From the NCBI RefSeq assembly GCF_022899355.1, contig NZ_JALJCK010000002.1, positions 496,001-560,000 on the forward strand: a stretch of 64,000 bases of DNA, given 5' to 3'. The position numbers and the translations under genes are program-made. This stretch comes from Shinella yambaruensis (GTDB taxonomy: Bacteria; Pseudomonadota; Alphaproteobacteria; Rhizobiales; Rhizobiaceae). Positions 8,835 to 17,077 of this stretch are shown here, in pieces. A model generated the notes under the pieces. The model did no database searches. It was not told the DNA's origin and worked only from the letters and a program-made list of their open reading frames with translations. Positions within the stretch are counted from its first letter, which is position 1. Each line of letters begins with the position of its first letter.

Positions 8835-8836
8835 TC
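8825..8836. promoter_or_regulatory. Candidate GntR operator, site 2 (over the M24 -10 box)
   Basis: GATGTACACATC is an inverted repeat GATGT-N2-ACATC, also followed by TTGT. It shares 10 of 12 bases with site 1 in the same orientation and overlaps the -10 box of the M24/sox promoter. Confidence 0.55.
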
Positions 8837-8868
8837 TTGTCATCGGTGGTTCAGTGTTGGAGGGCGGG

Positions 8869-10050
8869 ATGTCGCGACAGCAGATCTTCACGGGCGAGGA
8901 ATATTCGCGCCGGCTGCGGGAGGTGAAGCACCGTATGGCCGCCGCCGGGCTGGACCTCGTCGTCTGCCAGGATCCGGCCAACATGAACTGGCTGACCGGC
9001 TATGACGGCTGGTCGTTCTACGTGCCGCAATGCGTGCTCGTGCATTTGGACGAGGATCTGCCGATCTGGTTCGGCCGTGCCCAGGATCGCAAGAGCGCGC
9101 TCATGACGACCGGCTTGCCGGAGGCAAACGTCGTCGCCTTTTCCGAACATCTCGTTCAGAACCCGGACGGGCACCCCTATGACGAACTGGCCGATCTCAT
9201 CCGCTCGCGCGGATGGGCGGGCGCCCGCATCGGGGTCGAGATGGACGCGCACTACTATACGGCGCGCTGCCACGCACACCTCGTCGCCGGCCTGCCGGAC
9301 GCGGCTTTCTCCAACAATCGCGACCTCGTGAACTGGGCCAGGCTCGTGAAGTCCGAGCCGGAGCTCACGCTGATGCGCCAGGCGGGCCGGATCTGCACGC
9401 ATGCCATGAGCCGCGCCGTCGAGCGCATGCGACCCGGCGTGCCGCAGAACGCGGTGATCGCGGAACTGTATCACGCCCAGATCATGGGGGTGGACGGCAT
9501 GGGCGGCGATTACGCGGCCATCTGCCCGCTGATGCCGGTCGGGGAGGGGACGGCGACGCCCCACCTGACGTGGAACGACGACCCGCTGCCGGACAGCGGA
9601 CTTGCGATCCTCGAGATTGCCGGTGTCCGCTCCCGCTACCATGTCGCGCTGACGCGGACCGTCCATTTCGGCAAGCCGCTGCAACGGTATCAGGACATTG
9701 CCAGGGTGATCGTGGATGCCGTCGATGCCGGGCTCGAAAAGGCGCGGTCCGGCAATGTGGCGGAGGAGGTGGAGGCGGCATGGCAGGCGGAGTTGCGCCG
9801 CAACGGCCTGAAGAAGGAAAGCCGCGTCGGATATCCCATCGGGCTTGCCTATCCGCCGGATTGGGGCGAGCGCACCGCCAGCCTGCGCCCCGGCGACAGG
9901 ACCGAACTGGAGCCCGGCATGTGCTTCCACATGATGGCCGGCGTCTGGCTTGAGGACTTCGGCCTGGCGATATCCGAATCCTTCGTCGTGACCGACACGG
10001 GCGGCGAGAAGCTCTGCGCCGCGCCCCGGCAGCTCATCGTCGTCGACTGA
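8869..10050 (+). CDS. M24-family hydrolase, creatinase / ectoine-hydrolase (EutD/DoeA)-like
   Basis: The protein has 393 residues. It has an N-terminal creatinase domain (about 1-150; ANMNWLTGYDGWSFYVPQ) and a C-terminal pita-bread domain. The segment GYPIGLAYPPDWGERTASLRP is like that of ectoine hydrolases. The second metal-ligand Asp of M24 peptidases is replaced (RYHVALTRT), as in metal-free creatinases. The ATG at 8869 follows GGAGG by five bases; a GTG at 8854 is less likely. It is the first gene of the sox operon. The likely reaction is hydrolysis of an amidine or lactam-like C-N bond in a small amino-acid derivative. The substrate is unknown. Confidence 0.82.
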   Translation: MSRQQIFTGEEYSRRLREVKHRMAAAGLDLVVCQDPANMNWLTGYDGWSFYVPQCVLVHLDEDLPIWFGRAQDRKSALMTTGLPEANVVAFSEHLVQNPDGHPYDELADLIRSRGWAGARIGVEMDAHYYTARCHAHLVAGLPDAAFSNNRDLVNWARLVKSEPELTLMRQAGRICTHAMSRAVERMRPGVPQNAVIAELYHAQIMGVDGMGGDYAAICPLMPVGEGTATPHLTWNDDPLPDSGLAILEIAGVRSRYHVALTRTVHFGKPLQRYQDIARVIVDAVDAGLEKARSGNVAEEVEAAWQAELRRNGLKKESRVGYPIGLAYPPDWGERTASLRPGDRTELEPGMCFHMMAGVWLEDFGLAISESFVVTDTGGEKLCAAPRQLIVVD

Positions 10051-10082
10051 CAGAAACCCCCGAAATTCACGAGGCATGAACT

Positions 10083-11231
10083 ATGGATGGCAATCCCTTC
10101 AGCGCAGAGGAGATCGCGCGGCGGCTCGATATCGTGCGGCATGAGATCGCCGTTTGCGGGCTCGACGCCGCCGTCTTCGCGTCGCCGGAAAACGTCTTCT
10201 ATCTGACGGGCCTCGATCACTGGGGCTATTTCGCGCCGCATCTGCTGATCGTGCCCGTCGAAGGCCGGCCGGTGCTCGTCACACGGGCCATGGAGCGCGT
10301 GACGATCGAGAATCATGTCCGCTCCGCCGAGTTCCGTGGTCATTCCGACAGCGAAACCGCTGCCGATCTCGCCGCGCGCATCCTTGCCGAGCGAGGGCTT
10401 TCGTCACGGCGGCTCGGGCTGGAATTCTGGACCGCGGGCCTCAGCCACGGCCTTGCCCGGCGGCTGGAGGCGCTGGTGGAGGCCGAATGGACGGACGTCT
10501 CCAACCTCGTCGACCGGCTGCGGCTGGTGAAGAGCCTCGAAGAACAGGCGCTCATGCGCAAGGCGGCCGCGATCACCAACATCGCCGCGCAGGCCGCGAT
10601 CGACGCCGTCCATGACGGTGCGGCGGAGCGTGACGTCGCGGCCGAATGCCTCGCGGCGATGACGCGCGCCGGCGGCCATGTCCCCGGCTTCGGCCCCTTC
10701 ATCCGGCCGTTCTCGCGGCTGGGCGAGGAGCACACGACGTGGGGCTCGGCACGGTATCGCAAGGGCGAGCCGGTGTTCATCGAGCTGTCCGGCTGCGTTT
10801 CGCGCTATCACGCCCCGCTCGGCAGGCTGGTGCGCCTTGGCGGGATCAGCGATGCGGATGCGCGCATGGCGGAGATTGCCGCCGAGGCCTTCCGCGCGGT
10901 GGTCGATGCGCTGAGGCCCGGCGCGCGTGCCCGTGACGTCTATGCCGCCTGGCAGAACGTCGCCGACGAACGGGGGCTTTCGCACTATCGCCGGCATCAT
11001 TGCGGCTATTGCGTCGGCATCGGCCAACCCCCGTCCTGGACCGGCGGGAATTCCGTCACCGGCCTTCGACACGATTCCGATCTCGCGATCCGCACCGGCA
11101 TGAGCTTCCACATCCTCTCCTGGCTGATGGGCACCGGCCGGGGCGACGATTTCATTTCCAACACCGTGTTGCTGACGGACGACGGTCCGGAAGTCCTGAC
11201 ACGCACACCAATGGGGCCGATCCTTCGGTGA
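10083..11231 (+). CDS. Second M24-family creatinase/EutD-like hydrolase
   Basis: The 382-residue paralogue of the preceding gene has the same fold: creatinase domain (ENVFYLTGLDHWGYFAPH) then pita-bread domain ending GYCVGIGQPPSW. The Asp pair that binds metals in true peptidases is missing (FIELSGCVSRYHAPLGR). A GAGG box precedes the ATG at 10083. The two tandem genes may act on successive intermediates or form a heterodimer, since creatinases are dimers; this is inference. It is followed, seven bases later, by soxB, which links it to sarcosine formation or use. Confidence 0.8.
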   Translation: MDGNPFSAEEIARRLDIVRHEIAVCGLDAAVFASPENVFYLTGLDHWGYFAPHLLIVPVEGRPVLVTRAMERVTIENHVRSAEFRGHSDSETAADLAARILAERGLSSRRLGLEFWTAGLSHGLARRLEALVEAEWTDVSNLVDRLRLVKSLEEQALMRKAAAITNIAAQAAIDAVHDGAAERDVAAECLAAMTRAGGHVPGFGPFIRPFSRLGEEHTTWGSARYRKGEPVFIELSGCVSRYHAPLGRLVRLGGISDADARMAEIAAEAFRAVVDALRPGARARDVYAAWQNVADERGLSHYRRHHCGYCVGIGQPPSWTGGNSVTGLRHDSDLAIRTGMSFHILSWLMGTGRGDDFISNTVLLTDDGPEVLTRTPMGPILR

Positions 11232-11238
11232 ATTCGTG

Positions 11239-12495
11239 ATGGGCAGCTTTTCCGCATTCTCCCTCCTCCGGCATGCCATCGGCGGAAACCGTCACTGGCA
11301 GCGTCATTGGCGCGCCGCTTCGCCGAAGCCCTCCTACGATGTCATTGTCGTCGGCGGCGGCGGCCACGGGCTGGCCACGGCGTTCTACCTTGCGGAGAAC
11401 CACGGTATCCGCAATGTCGCGGTGATCGAGAAGGGCTATATCGGTGGCGGCAATGTGGGGCGCAACACCACGGTCATCCGGTCCAACTACCTGCTCGACG
11501 GCAACACCCAGTTCTACGAATTCTCGATGAAGCTCTGGGAAGGCCTGTCGGCCGCGCTGAACTTCAACGTCATGTTCTCCCAGCGCGGGCAGATCGTCAC
11601 GGCGCATTCGGCGGACCAGATGGACGCCTTCAGCCATCGCGCCAACATCATGCGCCTCAACGGCATCGATGCCGAGATCCTCGGCCGGGACGAGGTGCGC
11701 CGGCTGGTGCCCTATCTCGATTTCTCCGATACGGCCCGCTTTCCCATTCACGGCGCCATCCTGCAGGGGCGCGCCGGCACGGCCCGGCATGATGCGGTCG
11801 CGTGGGGTTATGCGCGGGCAGCGAGCGGCCATGGCGTCGACATCATCGAGAATTGCGAGGTGATCGATTTCCTGCGCAAGGGCGACAGGATCGTTGGCGT
11901 GGAGACGACGCGTGGGCGCATAGGCGCGGAGCGGGTCGGGCTTGCGGTCGCCGGGCATACGTCCGTTCTCAGCCGGAAGGCCGGGCTGGAGCTGCCGATC
12001 GAAAGCCATGTCCTGCAAGCCTTCGTGACCGAGCCGGTGAAACCGCTGGTCGACCATGTCGTCGCCTATGGTGCGGACCATTTCTATGTCAGCCAGTCCG
12101 ACAAGGGCGGCCTCGTCTTCGGCGGGAATCTCGACGGCTACAATTCCTATGCCCAGCGCGGCAATGCCGGCGTGCTGCAGGAGGTCTGCGAGGCCGCCGT
12201 CGCCCTGATGCCGAACATTTCCCGGCTGAGGCTCCTGCGCCATTGGGGCGGCATCATGGACATGACCCCGGATGCAAGCCCGATCATTTCGCTCACGCCC
12301 GTCCCGGGCCTCTATCTCAACGGGGGCTGGTGCTACGGCGGCTTCAAGGCGACGCCCGCATCGGGCTGGTGCTTCGCGCACATGCTGGCGACGGGCGAGG
12401 TTCACCCGCTGACGCGCGGCTACGGGCTCGACCGTTTCCGCACCGGTCACACTCTCGACGAGGCGGGGGCCGGTCCCTTTGCCTGGCTGCAATAG
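11239..12495 (+). CDS. soxB: Sarcosine oxidase beta subunit
   Basis: The 418-residue protein matches the usual length of SoxB. Near the N-terminus is the family-typical FSLLRHAIGGNRHW, then the FAD motif VVGGGGHGLATAF (GGGGHG at residues 39-44) and GGGNVGRNTTVIRSNY. The C-terminus has GGWCYGGFKATPASGW. Known role: it holds the FAD and covalent FMN site where sarcosine is oxidatively demethylated to glycine. The ATG at 11239 is preferred over the adjacent GTG at 11236. It is the first of the standard soxB-D-A-G order. A related N-methyl amino acid could be the true substrate. Confidence 0.95.
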   Translation: MGSFSAFSLLRHAIGGNRHWQRHWRAASPKPSYDVIVVGGGGHGLATAFYLAENHGIRNVAVIEKGYIGGGNVGRNTTVIRSNYLLDGNTQFYEFSMKLWEGLSAALNFNVMFSQRGQIVTAHSADQMDAFSHRANIMRLNGIDAEILGRDEVRRLVPYLDFSDTARFPIHGAILQGRAGTARHDAVAWGYARAASGHGVDIIENCEVIDFLRKGDRIVGVETTRGRIGAERVGLAVAGHTSVLSRKAGLELPIESHVLQAFVTEPVKPLVDHVVAYGADHFYVSQSDKGGLVFGGNLDGYNSYAQRGNAGVLQEVCEAAVALMPNISRLRLLRHWGGIMDMTPDASPIISLTPVPGLYLNGGWCYGGFKATPASGWCFAHMLATGEVHPLTRGYGLDRFRTGHTLDEAGAGPFAWLQ

Positions 12496-12505
12496 GAGGC
12501 GGAAC

Positions 12506-12772
12506 ATGCTGCGTATCCATTGCCCCTGCTGCGGCCCGCGCGATCATGACGAGTTCCGCTATGCCGGCGATGCGTCGGTCGTCCGTCCGGCGCATGACGA
12601 TCCGGATTTCGAGGCCTGGTATCGCTACGTCTATGTGCGCGCCAACCCCAAGGGGCTGCATCGCGAATATTGGCAACACGTCCACGGCTGCCGGCAATGG
12701 CTGGTGGTGGAACGCGACACGGCCACGCACACCATTCATTCGGTCCATTTTGCAGGGCAGCAGGCATCATGA
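12506..12772 (+). CDS. soxD: Sarcosine oxidase delta subunit
   Basis: The small protein (88 residues) has zinc-ligand-type cysteines near the N-terminus (IHCPCCGPRDHDEF) and a His/Cys pair later (HVHGCRQW), plus the family segment YVRANPKGLHREYW. It is part of the heterotetrameric oxidase. AGGAGGCGG lies just before the ATG at 12506. The stop overlaps soxA by four bases (ATGA). Confidence 0.95.
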   Translation: MLRIHCPCCGPRDHDEFRYAGDASVVRPAHDDPDFEAWYRYVYVRANPKGLHREYWQHVHGCRQWLVVERDTATHTIHSVHFAGQQAS

Positions 12773-15693
12773 CAGACAACCGCCTTCCCTCCGGCGGCCG
12801 CATAGACCGGTCGCTGCCGGTGGACTTCCGCTTCGACGGTCGCAGCTATGCCGGCTTCAAGGGCGATACGCTCGCCTCGGCGCTCCTGGCGAACGGCGTG
12901 ACGCTCGTTGGCCGCAGCTTCAAGTATCACCGGCCGCGCGGCATTATCTCTGCCGGCATCGAGGAGCCCAATGCCCTGGTAACGCTCGGCGCCGGCGGCC
13001 GGCGCGAGCCCAATGTTCCGGCGACGATGGTCGAACTCTCGCCGGGCCTTACGGCCGAGAGCCAGAACCGCTGGCCGTCGCTCGGCTTCGACCTGCAGGG
13101 CATCAACGGGCTGTTCGCGCCGCTGCTCGCCTCCGGCTTCTACTACAAGACCTTCATGGGGCCGGGCCGCAGGGCATGGATGGTCTACGAGCATTTCATC
13201 CGCAAGGCCGCCGGTCTCGGCATGGCTGCGATGGAGGCGGATCCGGACCGCTATGAGACGCGGCACGACTTTGCCGATGTCGTCGTGGTCGGCGCCGGGC
13301 CGGCGGGGCTTGCAGCGGCGCGGGCTGCCGCGCAGGCGGGTGCGCGCGTTCTGCTGGTCGAGCAGGATTTCGAGCTGGGCGGCCAGATGCTGGCCGAGCC
13401 GCGGGGACAGGACTGGCTTGCCGGCATGCTGGCCGAGCTCGGCTCTATGCCCGGGTTGCGGTTGATGCGGCGCACGACCGCTTTCGGCCTCTATGACGGT
13501 AACACACTGGGGCTGCTCAGCCATGCCGATCCCGGCGCGAAGGCGGCGGCACGCCAGGTCTTCACCCTGCTTCGGGCCGGCGGCATCGTGTTCGCCACCG
13601 GCGCCGTCGAGCGGCCGATGGTCTTTTCGAACAACGACCGGCCGGGCGTCATGCTCGCATCGGCGATCCGCACCTATCTCAATCGCTTCGCGGTGCTGCC
13701 GGGGCGCAAGGTCGTGATCGGCGCAGCGGCGGACAGCGCCTACCGCACGGCCTTCGACCTTGCGGCGAACGGCGCAGAGGTCGTGCTGGCCGACAGCCGT
13801 GCCGAGATCGACCCGCAGCTTCTCGGACAGGCGGTCCGGAGCGGCGTCGAGGTGCATGCCGGGACGCTGATCGTAAAGGCCACAGGCGCGCGCGGCGTGC
13901 GCGCCGTCGAGCTGGAAGGCCGGTCCGGACCTTTCCGGCGTCAATGCGATCTCGTCGGCATGGCCGGCGGCTGGACGCCCGTCCTGCATCTCACCTCGCA
14001 TCTCGGCGTCAAGCCGCAGTACCGGCAGGATATCGACGCTTTCATCCCGGGCGGTCTGCCAACCGGCCAGTTTGCGGCCGGAGCGGTGACCGGTGCGGCA
14101 ACGGCTGCCGAGGCTGTGCGGCAGGGGCATCGGGCCGGCTCTGCCGCAGCCGCCGCCGCGGGATACGATCGGAAGGTGGACGCCGCCGTGCTGCCCGCCT
14201 TCGAGGAATCCGGCCTGCCTCATGCCGTGCAGGCGCTTCCCTTCGGCCGGAAGAAGGCGTTCGTCGATTTCCAGATGGACGTGAGCCTCGACGATATCGC
14301 GCTTGCGCAGCGCGAGGGCTATGAATCCGTCGAGCACCTCAAGCGTTATACGACGCTCGGCATGGGCACCGACCAGGGCAAGACGAGCAACGTCAACGCC
14401 GTCCGCGCCATGGCGGCGCTGCGGGGCACGCCGATGGAGGCGGCCGGCACCACGACGTTTCGCCCGCCCTATGCGCCCGTCGCCGTCGGCGCCATTGCAG
14501 GCCGGGCGAAGGGGCACCACTTCCGCCCCTTCCGGCGGACGCCGATGCACGACTGGCATGTCGCCAACGGCGCGGACATGCTGGAGGTCGGGCTTTGGAT
14601 GCGGCCGTGGTACTTCCGGTCCTTCGGCGCGGATGTCGACGAAGCCTATGTCGCCGAGATGCGGCATGTCCGCTCGGCCGCCGGCCTCATGGACATTTCC
14701 ACGCTGGGCAAGATCGCCGTCGAAGGACCGGATGCCGCGACCTTCCTCGACCGCGTCTATGCGAACGGCTTTGCCAGCCTGAAGGTCGGTCGCGCGCGCT
14801 ACGGCGTCATGCTGCGCGACGACGGGATCGTGCTGGACGACGGCACGACGACACGGATCGCCGAGAACAGCTATTTCATGACCACGTCGACGGCCAAGGC
14901 GGCTGATGTGATGTCCTGGCTGGAGTTCCTGCTCGATGTCGCCTGGCCGGAGCTGCGCGTATCCGTGACGTCTGTAACCGACGAATGGGCGGGCATGTCG
15001 GTCGCGGGGCCGAAGAGCCGCGCCGTGCTGGCCGCGGCTTTCCCGGCAATCGACGTCTCGAACGAGGCGCTGCCGCATATGGGCCTCGTCGAGGGAACCT
15101 TCCGGGGCAGCCGGCTGCGGATCGTCCGCCTCAGCTATTCCGGCGAACGGGCCTACGAAATCTATGTCGGCGCCTCTCAGGGACTTGCCGCCTGGGAACA
15201 CCTGCTGGCGATGGGCAAGGATTCCGATCTGCGGCCCTATGGCGTCGAGGCGCTGGGCGCGCTGCGTATCGAGAAGGGCCATGTCGCCGGGCCGGAGATC
15301 GATGGCCGCACCACGCTCGCCGATCTCGGCATGGCGCGCATGGTGGCGAAACGCTCCGGCTATATCGGCGCGGTCCTCGGGCAGCGGCCGGCATTCCTCG
15401 CGCCTGACCGCCAGCGGGTGGTGGGGCTCGAATGCGCGGAGAGCGGCAAGCGGCTGCGGGGCGGTGCGATCCTCTTCGCGCCCGACGAGGCATGGCAGGG
15501 ACACGGCCGCGGCCGCGTCACGTCCACCACCTTCAGCCCCGATATCGGCAAGTCCATCGGGCTCGGGCTGCTGGCCGCCGACTTTGCCGGCGACGAGGTC
15601 GTGGCCGTCTATCCGATGAAGAACGAGGTGGTCCGCGCGCGGGTCGTTTCGCCGGTCTTCCTCGATCCCATGGGAGAACGCATGCATGGCTGA
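12769..15693 (+). CDS. soxA: Sarcosine oxidase alpha subunit
   Basis: The 974-residue protein is close to the usual 965-1000. In order: an N-terminal 2Fe-2S-type fold (RSFKYHRPRGIISAGIEEPN), a dinucleotide-binding domain (VVVGAGPAGLAAARAAA, about residue 170), and the segment CDLVGMAGGWTPVLHLTSHLG. The Sox-specific YTTLGMGTDQGKTSNVNA and a C-terminal GcvT-like folate-binding half (from about residue 590) follow. The folate domain passes the released methyl as 5,10-methylene-tetrahydrofolate. The start overlaps soxD. An open frame extending upstream to 12670 reads back into soxD and was not used. Confidence 0.95.
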   Translation: MTDNRLPSGGRIDRSLPVDFRFDGRSYAGFKGDTLASALLANGVTLVGRSFKYHRPRGIISAGIEEPNALVTLGAGGRREPNVPATMVELSPGLTAESQNRWPSLGFDLQGINGLFAPLLASGFYYKTFMGPGRRAWMVYEHFIRKAAGLGMAAMEADPDRYETRHDFADVVVVGAGPAGLAAARAAAQAGARVLLVEQDFELGGQMLAEPRGQDWLAGMLAELGSMPGLRLMRRTTAFGLYDGNTLGLLSHADPGAKAAARQVFTLLRAGGIVFATGAVERPMVFSNNDRPGVMLASAIRTYLNRFAVLPGRKVVIGAAADSAYRTAFDLAANGAEVVLADSRAEIDPQLLGQAVRSGVEVHAGTLIVKATGARGVRAVELEGRSGPFRRQCDLVGMAGGWTPVLHLTSHLGVKPQYRQDIDAFIPGGLPTGQFAAGAVTGAATAAEAVRQGHRAGSAAAAAAGYDRKVDAAVLPAFEESGLPHAVQALPFGRKKAFVDFQMDVSLDDIALAQREGYESVEHLKRYTTLGMGTDQGKTSNVNAVRAMAALRGTPMEAAGTTTFRPPYAPVAVGAIAGRAKGHHFRPFRRTPMHDWHVANGADMLEVGLWMRPWYFRSFGADVDEAYVAEMRHVRSAAGLMDISTLGKIAVEGPDAATFLDRVYANGFASLKVGRARYGVMLRDDGIVLDDGTTTRIAENSYFMTTSTAKAADVMSWLEFLLDVAWPELRVSVTSVTDEWAGMSVAGPKSRAVLAAAFPAIDVSNEALPHMGLVEGTFRGSRLRIVRLSYSGERAYEIYVGASQGLAAWEHLLAMGKDSDLRPYGVEALGALRIEKGHVAGPEIDGRTTLADLGMARMVAKRSGYIGAVLGQRPAFLAPDRQRVVGLECAESGKRLRGGAILFAPDEAWQGHGRGRVTSTTFSPDIGKSIGLGLLAADFAGDEVVAVYPMKNEVVRARVVSPVFLDPMGERMHG

Positions 15694-16177
15694 TCCGACA
15701 GCAATCCAAGGGATCACGATCACGCGGTCCCGCTGCCCGCTGGTTCAATGGCAGGCGTGGGGCGATGACGACGATGGTTTTGCCCGTTTCGCCGCGGGAC
15801 GCCTGGGGGCCTCCTTGCCGGCAGAGGTGGGACAGATCGTCAAATCGGATGGTGTGACGGCCGTGAAGATCGCGCCCCGCCGCTTCTGGCTGCTGGCGAG
15901 CGATCCTGACACAGTGCCGCGCGGCCTTCCGGGGACTCTCGGCGCCGAACTGGATCTTGGCGAAGGCCGGGAGCGCATCGACATACGGACACCCGCATTG
16001 CGCGACGTGCTGGCCCGATGCCTCGCCGTCGACTGGGACCGAACGCAGGACCGAGCGGTGTTTGCGCCGCTGCATCGCGTTCCGGTGATGTTTACCCGCG
16101 GATCGACGGAGCACGGGACACTCGTCGTGCCTCGTACTTTCGCACAGAGCATTGCCGATTGGCTGGAAGACTGCTGA
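15686..16177 (+). CDS. soxG: Sarcosine oxidase gamma subunit
   Basis: The protein has 163 residues and overlaps the soxA end by eight bases. SoxG proteins are poorly conserved. The call rests on position (last of soxBDAG), length and family-like segments (VKIAPRRFWLLA, LDLGEGRERIDIRTPALRDVLARCLAVDWD). It completes the heterotetramer. No folate-cycle gene follows here, unlike some sox operons. Confidence 0.88.
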   Translation: MADPTAIQGITITRSRCPLVQWQAWGDDDDGFARFAAGRLGASLPAEVGQIVKSDGVTAVKIAPRRFWLLASDPDTVPRGLPGTLGAELDLGEGRERIDIRTPALRDVLARCLAVDWDRTQDRAVFAPLHRVPVMFTRGSTEHGTLVVPRTFAQSIADWLEDC

Positions 16178-16318
16178 CGATTGGGCTTGATGACATCATG
16201 GCCGTGTCCGCGCCGCCTTCGTCGCGTAAGTGGTGTCGGATGGGCTTGCGGTGGTCTCTGGACAGCCGTCGTTTGAAGGATTTATGATTGCGGTCTCGAT
16301 CAATGCGATACTCATATC

Positions 16319-16939
16319 ATGAACATGCTCAAGCCGCCTTCGCCGTCTGACAGCAGCCGGGAGGACAGGATCCACTCGAATCCGGTGCGGCTCGGCGCAC
16401 GCCTGAAGCTTGCCCGCCAGACACGCGGGTTGACCCTGAAGGCGCTGGCGCAGGCGGCGGAATGTTCCGAAAGCCTGCTTTCCAAGATCGAGAACGGCAA
16501 GGCCTCGCCCTCGCTGCCCATGCTGCATCGGCTGGTGCGGGCGCTCGATTCCAATATCGGCTGGATGTTCGAGGAGACCGACGGCGAGGAAGGCGTGGTG
16601 TTCCGCGCCGGAACCCGTCCGCTCATCACGCTCGATCCTCTCCGGCGAGGCGAGGGCATCTCGCTCGAACGCGTCATTCCCTATTCGGCAGGCCACCTTC
16701 TCCAGTGCAACATCCACCACATCGATGCCGGCGGCCAGAGCGCCGGGCCGATCCAGCATGTCGGCGAAGAGGTGGGCTATGTGCTGGTCGGGGAGATCGA
16801 GCTGATGATCGACGACAAGACCTTCCGGCTTTCGGCCGGCGACACTTTCGTGTTCAATTCCGAGCTTGCACACTGGTATCGCAATGTCGGGACCGAGCGC
16901 GCCTCCATCTTCTGGGTGAATACGCCGCCAACCTTCTGA
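16319..16939 (+). CDS. XRE-cupin transcriptional regulator
   Basis: The protein has 206 residues. An XRE helix-turn-helix at about 25-80 (TLKALAQAAECSESLLSKIENGKASPS) is joined to a cupin fold at about 130-200 (GEEVGYVLVGEIELMIDDKTFRLSAGDTFVFNS). Such proteins usually regulate neighbouring amine or amino-acid catabolism with a small ligand in the cupin. A 141-bp gap precedes it, holding a short palindrome TGATG-A-CATCA (16188-16198) and nothing else clear. It lies between the sox operon and the next importer. The tandem operator-like sites at 16985-17020 make the importer its likely target. Confidence 0.88.
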   Translation: MNMLKPPSPSDSSREDRIHSNPVRLGARLKLARQTRGLTLKALAQAAECSESLLSKIENGKASPSLPMLHRLVRALDSNIGWMFEETDGEEGVVFRAGTRPLITLDPLRRGEGISLERVIPYSAGHLLQCNIHHIDAGGQSAGPIQHVGEEVGYVLVGEIELMIDDKTFRLSAGDTFVFNSELAHWYRNVGTERASIFWVNTPPTF

Positions 16940-16984
16940 CATCTTTCTTGAAAAGCCTTCCCAGCGGATTCGGCGGACGCGCCA

Positions 16985-16998
16985 TTCAAGTATCTTGA
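16985..16998. promoter_or_regulatory. Operator-like inverted repeat, site 1
   Basis: TTCAAG-TAT-CTTGA is an almost complete copy of site 2, 20 bp upstream of it (about two helical turns). Its right arm overlaps the -35 box of the importer promoter. Confidence 0.6.
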
Positions 16999-17023
16999 CA
17001 AGAATTCAAGCTACTTGAATAAT
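16995..17023 (+). promoter_or_regulatory. Promoter of the ribose-type importer / PHP-PfkB-BtpA operon
   Basis: TTGACA at 16995-17000, a 17-base spacer and AATAAT at 17018-17023 make a near-consensus sigma70 promoter, the best in the window. It is covered by the two TTCAAG-N3-CTTGA repeats, so repression by a dimeric regulator is expected. The binding-protein gene starts at 17078. Confidence 0.7.
17004..17020. promoter_or_regulatory. Operator-like inverted repeat, site 2 (perfect arms)
   Basis: ATTCAAG-CTA-CTTGAAT has perfect 7-bp arms and fills the spacer of the promoter at 16995-17023. The XRE-cupin gene just upstream is the candidate regulator. Confidence 0.65.
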
Positions 17024-17077
17024 GCCTTCCGTAAATTCCGGTTGCCGCCAACGGCATCAAACAAGGGGAACATCAAA

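Noticed and set aside
12736-15723. Long minus-strand frame opposite soxA
   Set aside because: Low-complexity His/Arg/Gln-rich translation, no ribosome-binding site, fully covered by a secure gene on the other strand.
4899-16177. Classical ectoine uptake and degradation operon (ehu-eut)
   Set aside because: The importer class and EutD-like proteins fit, but eutB, eutC, eutA and eutE are missing and soxBDAG takes their place.
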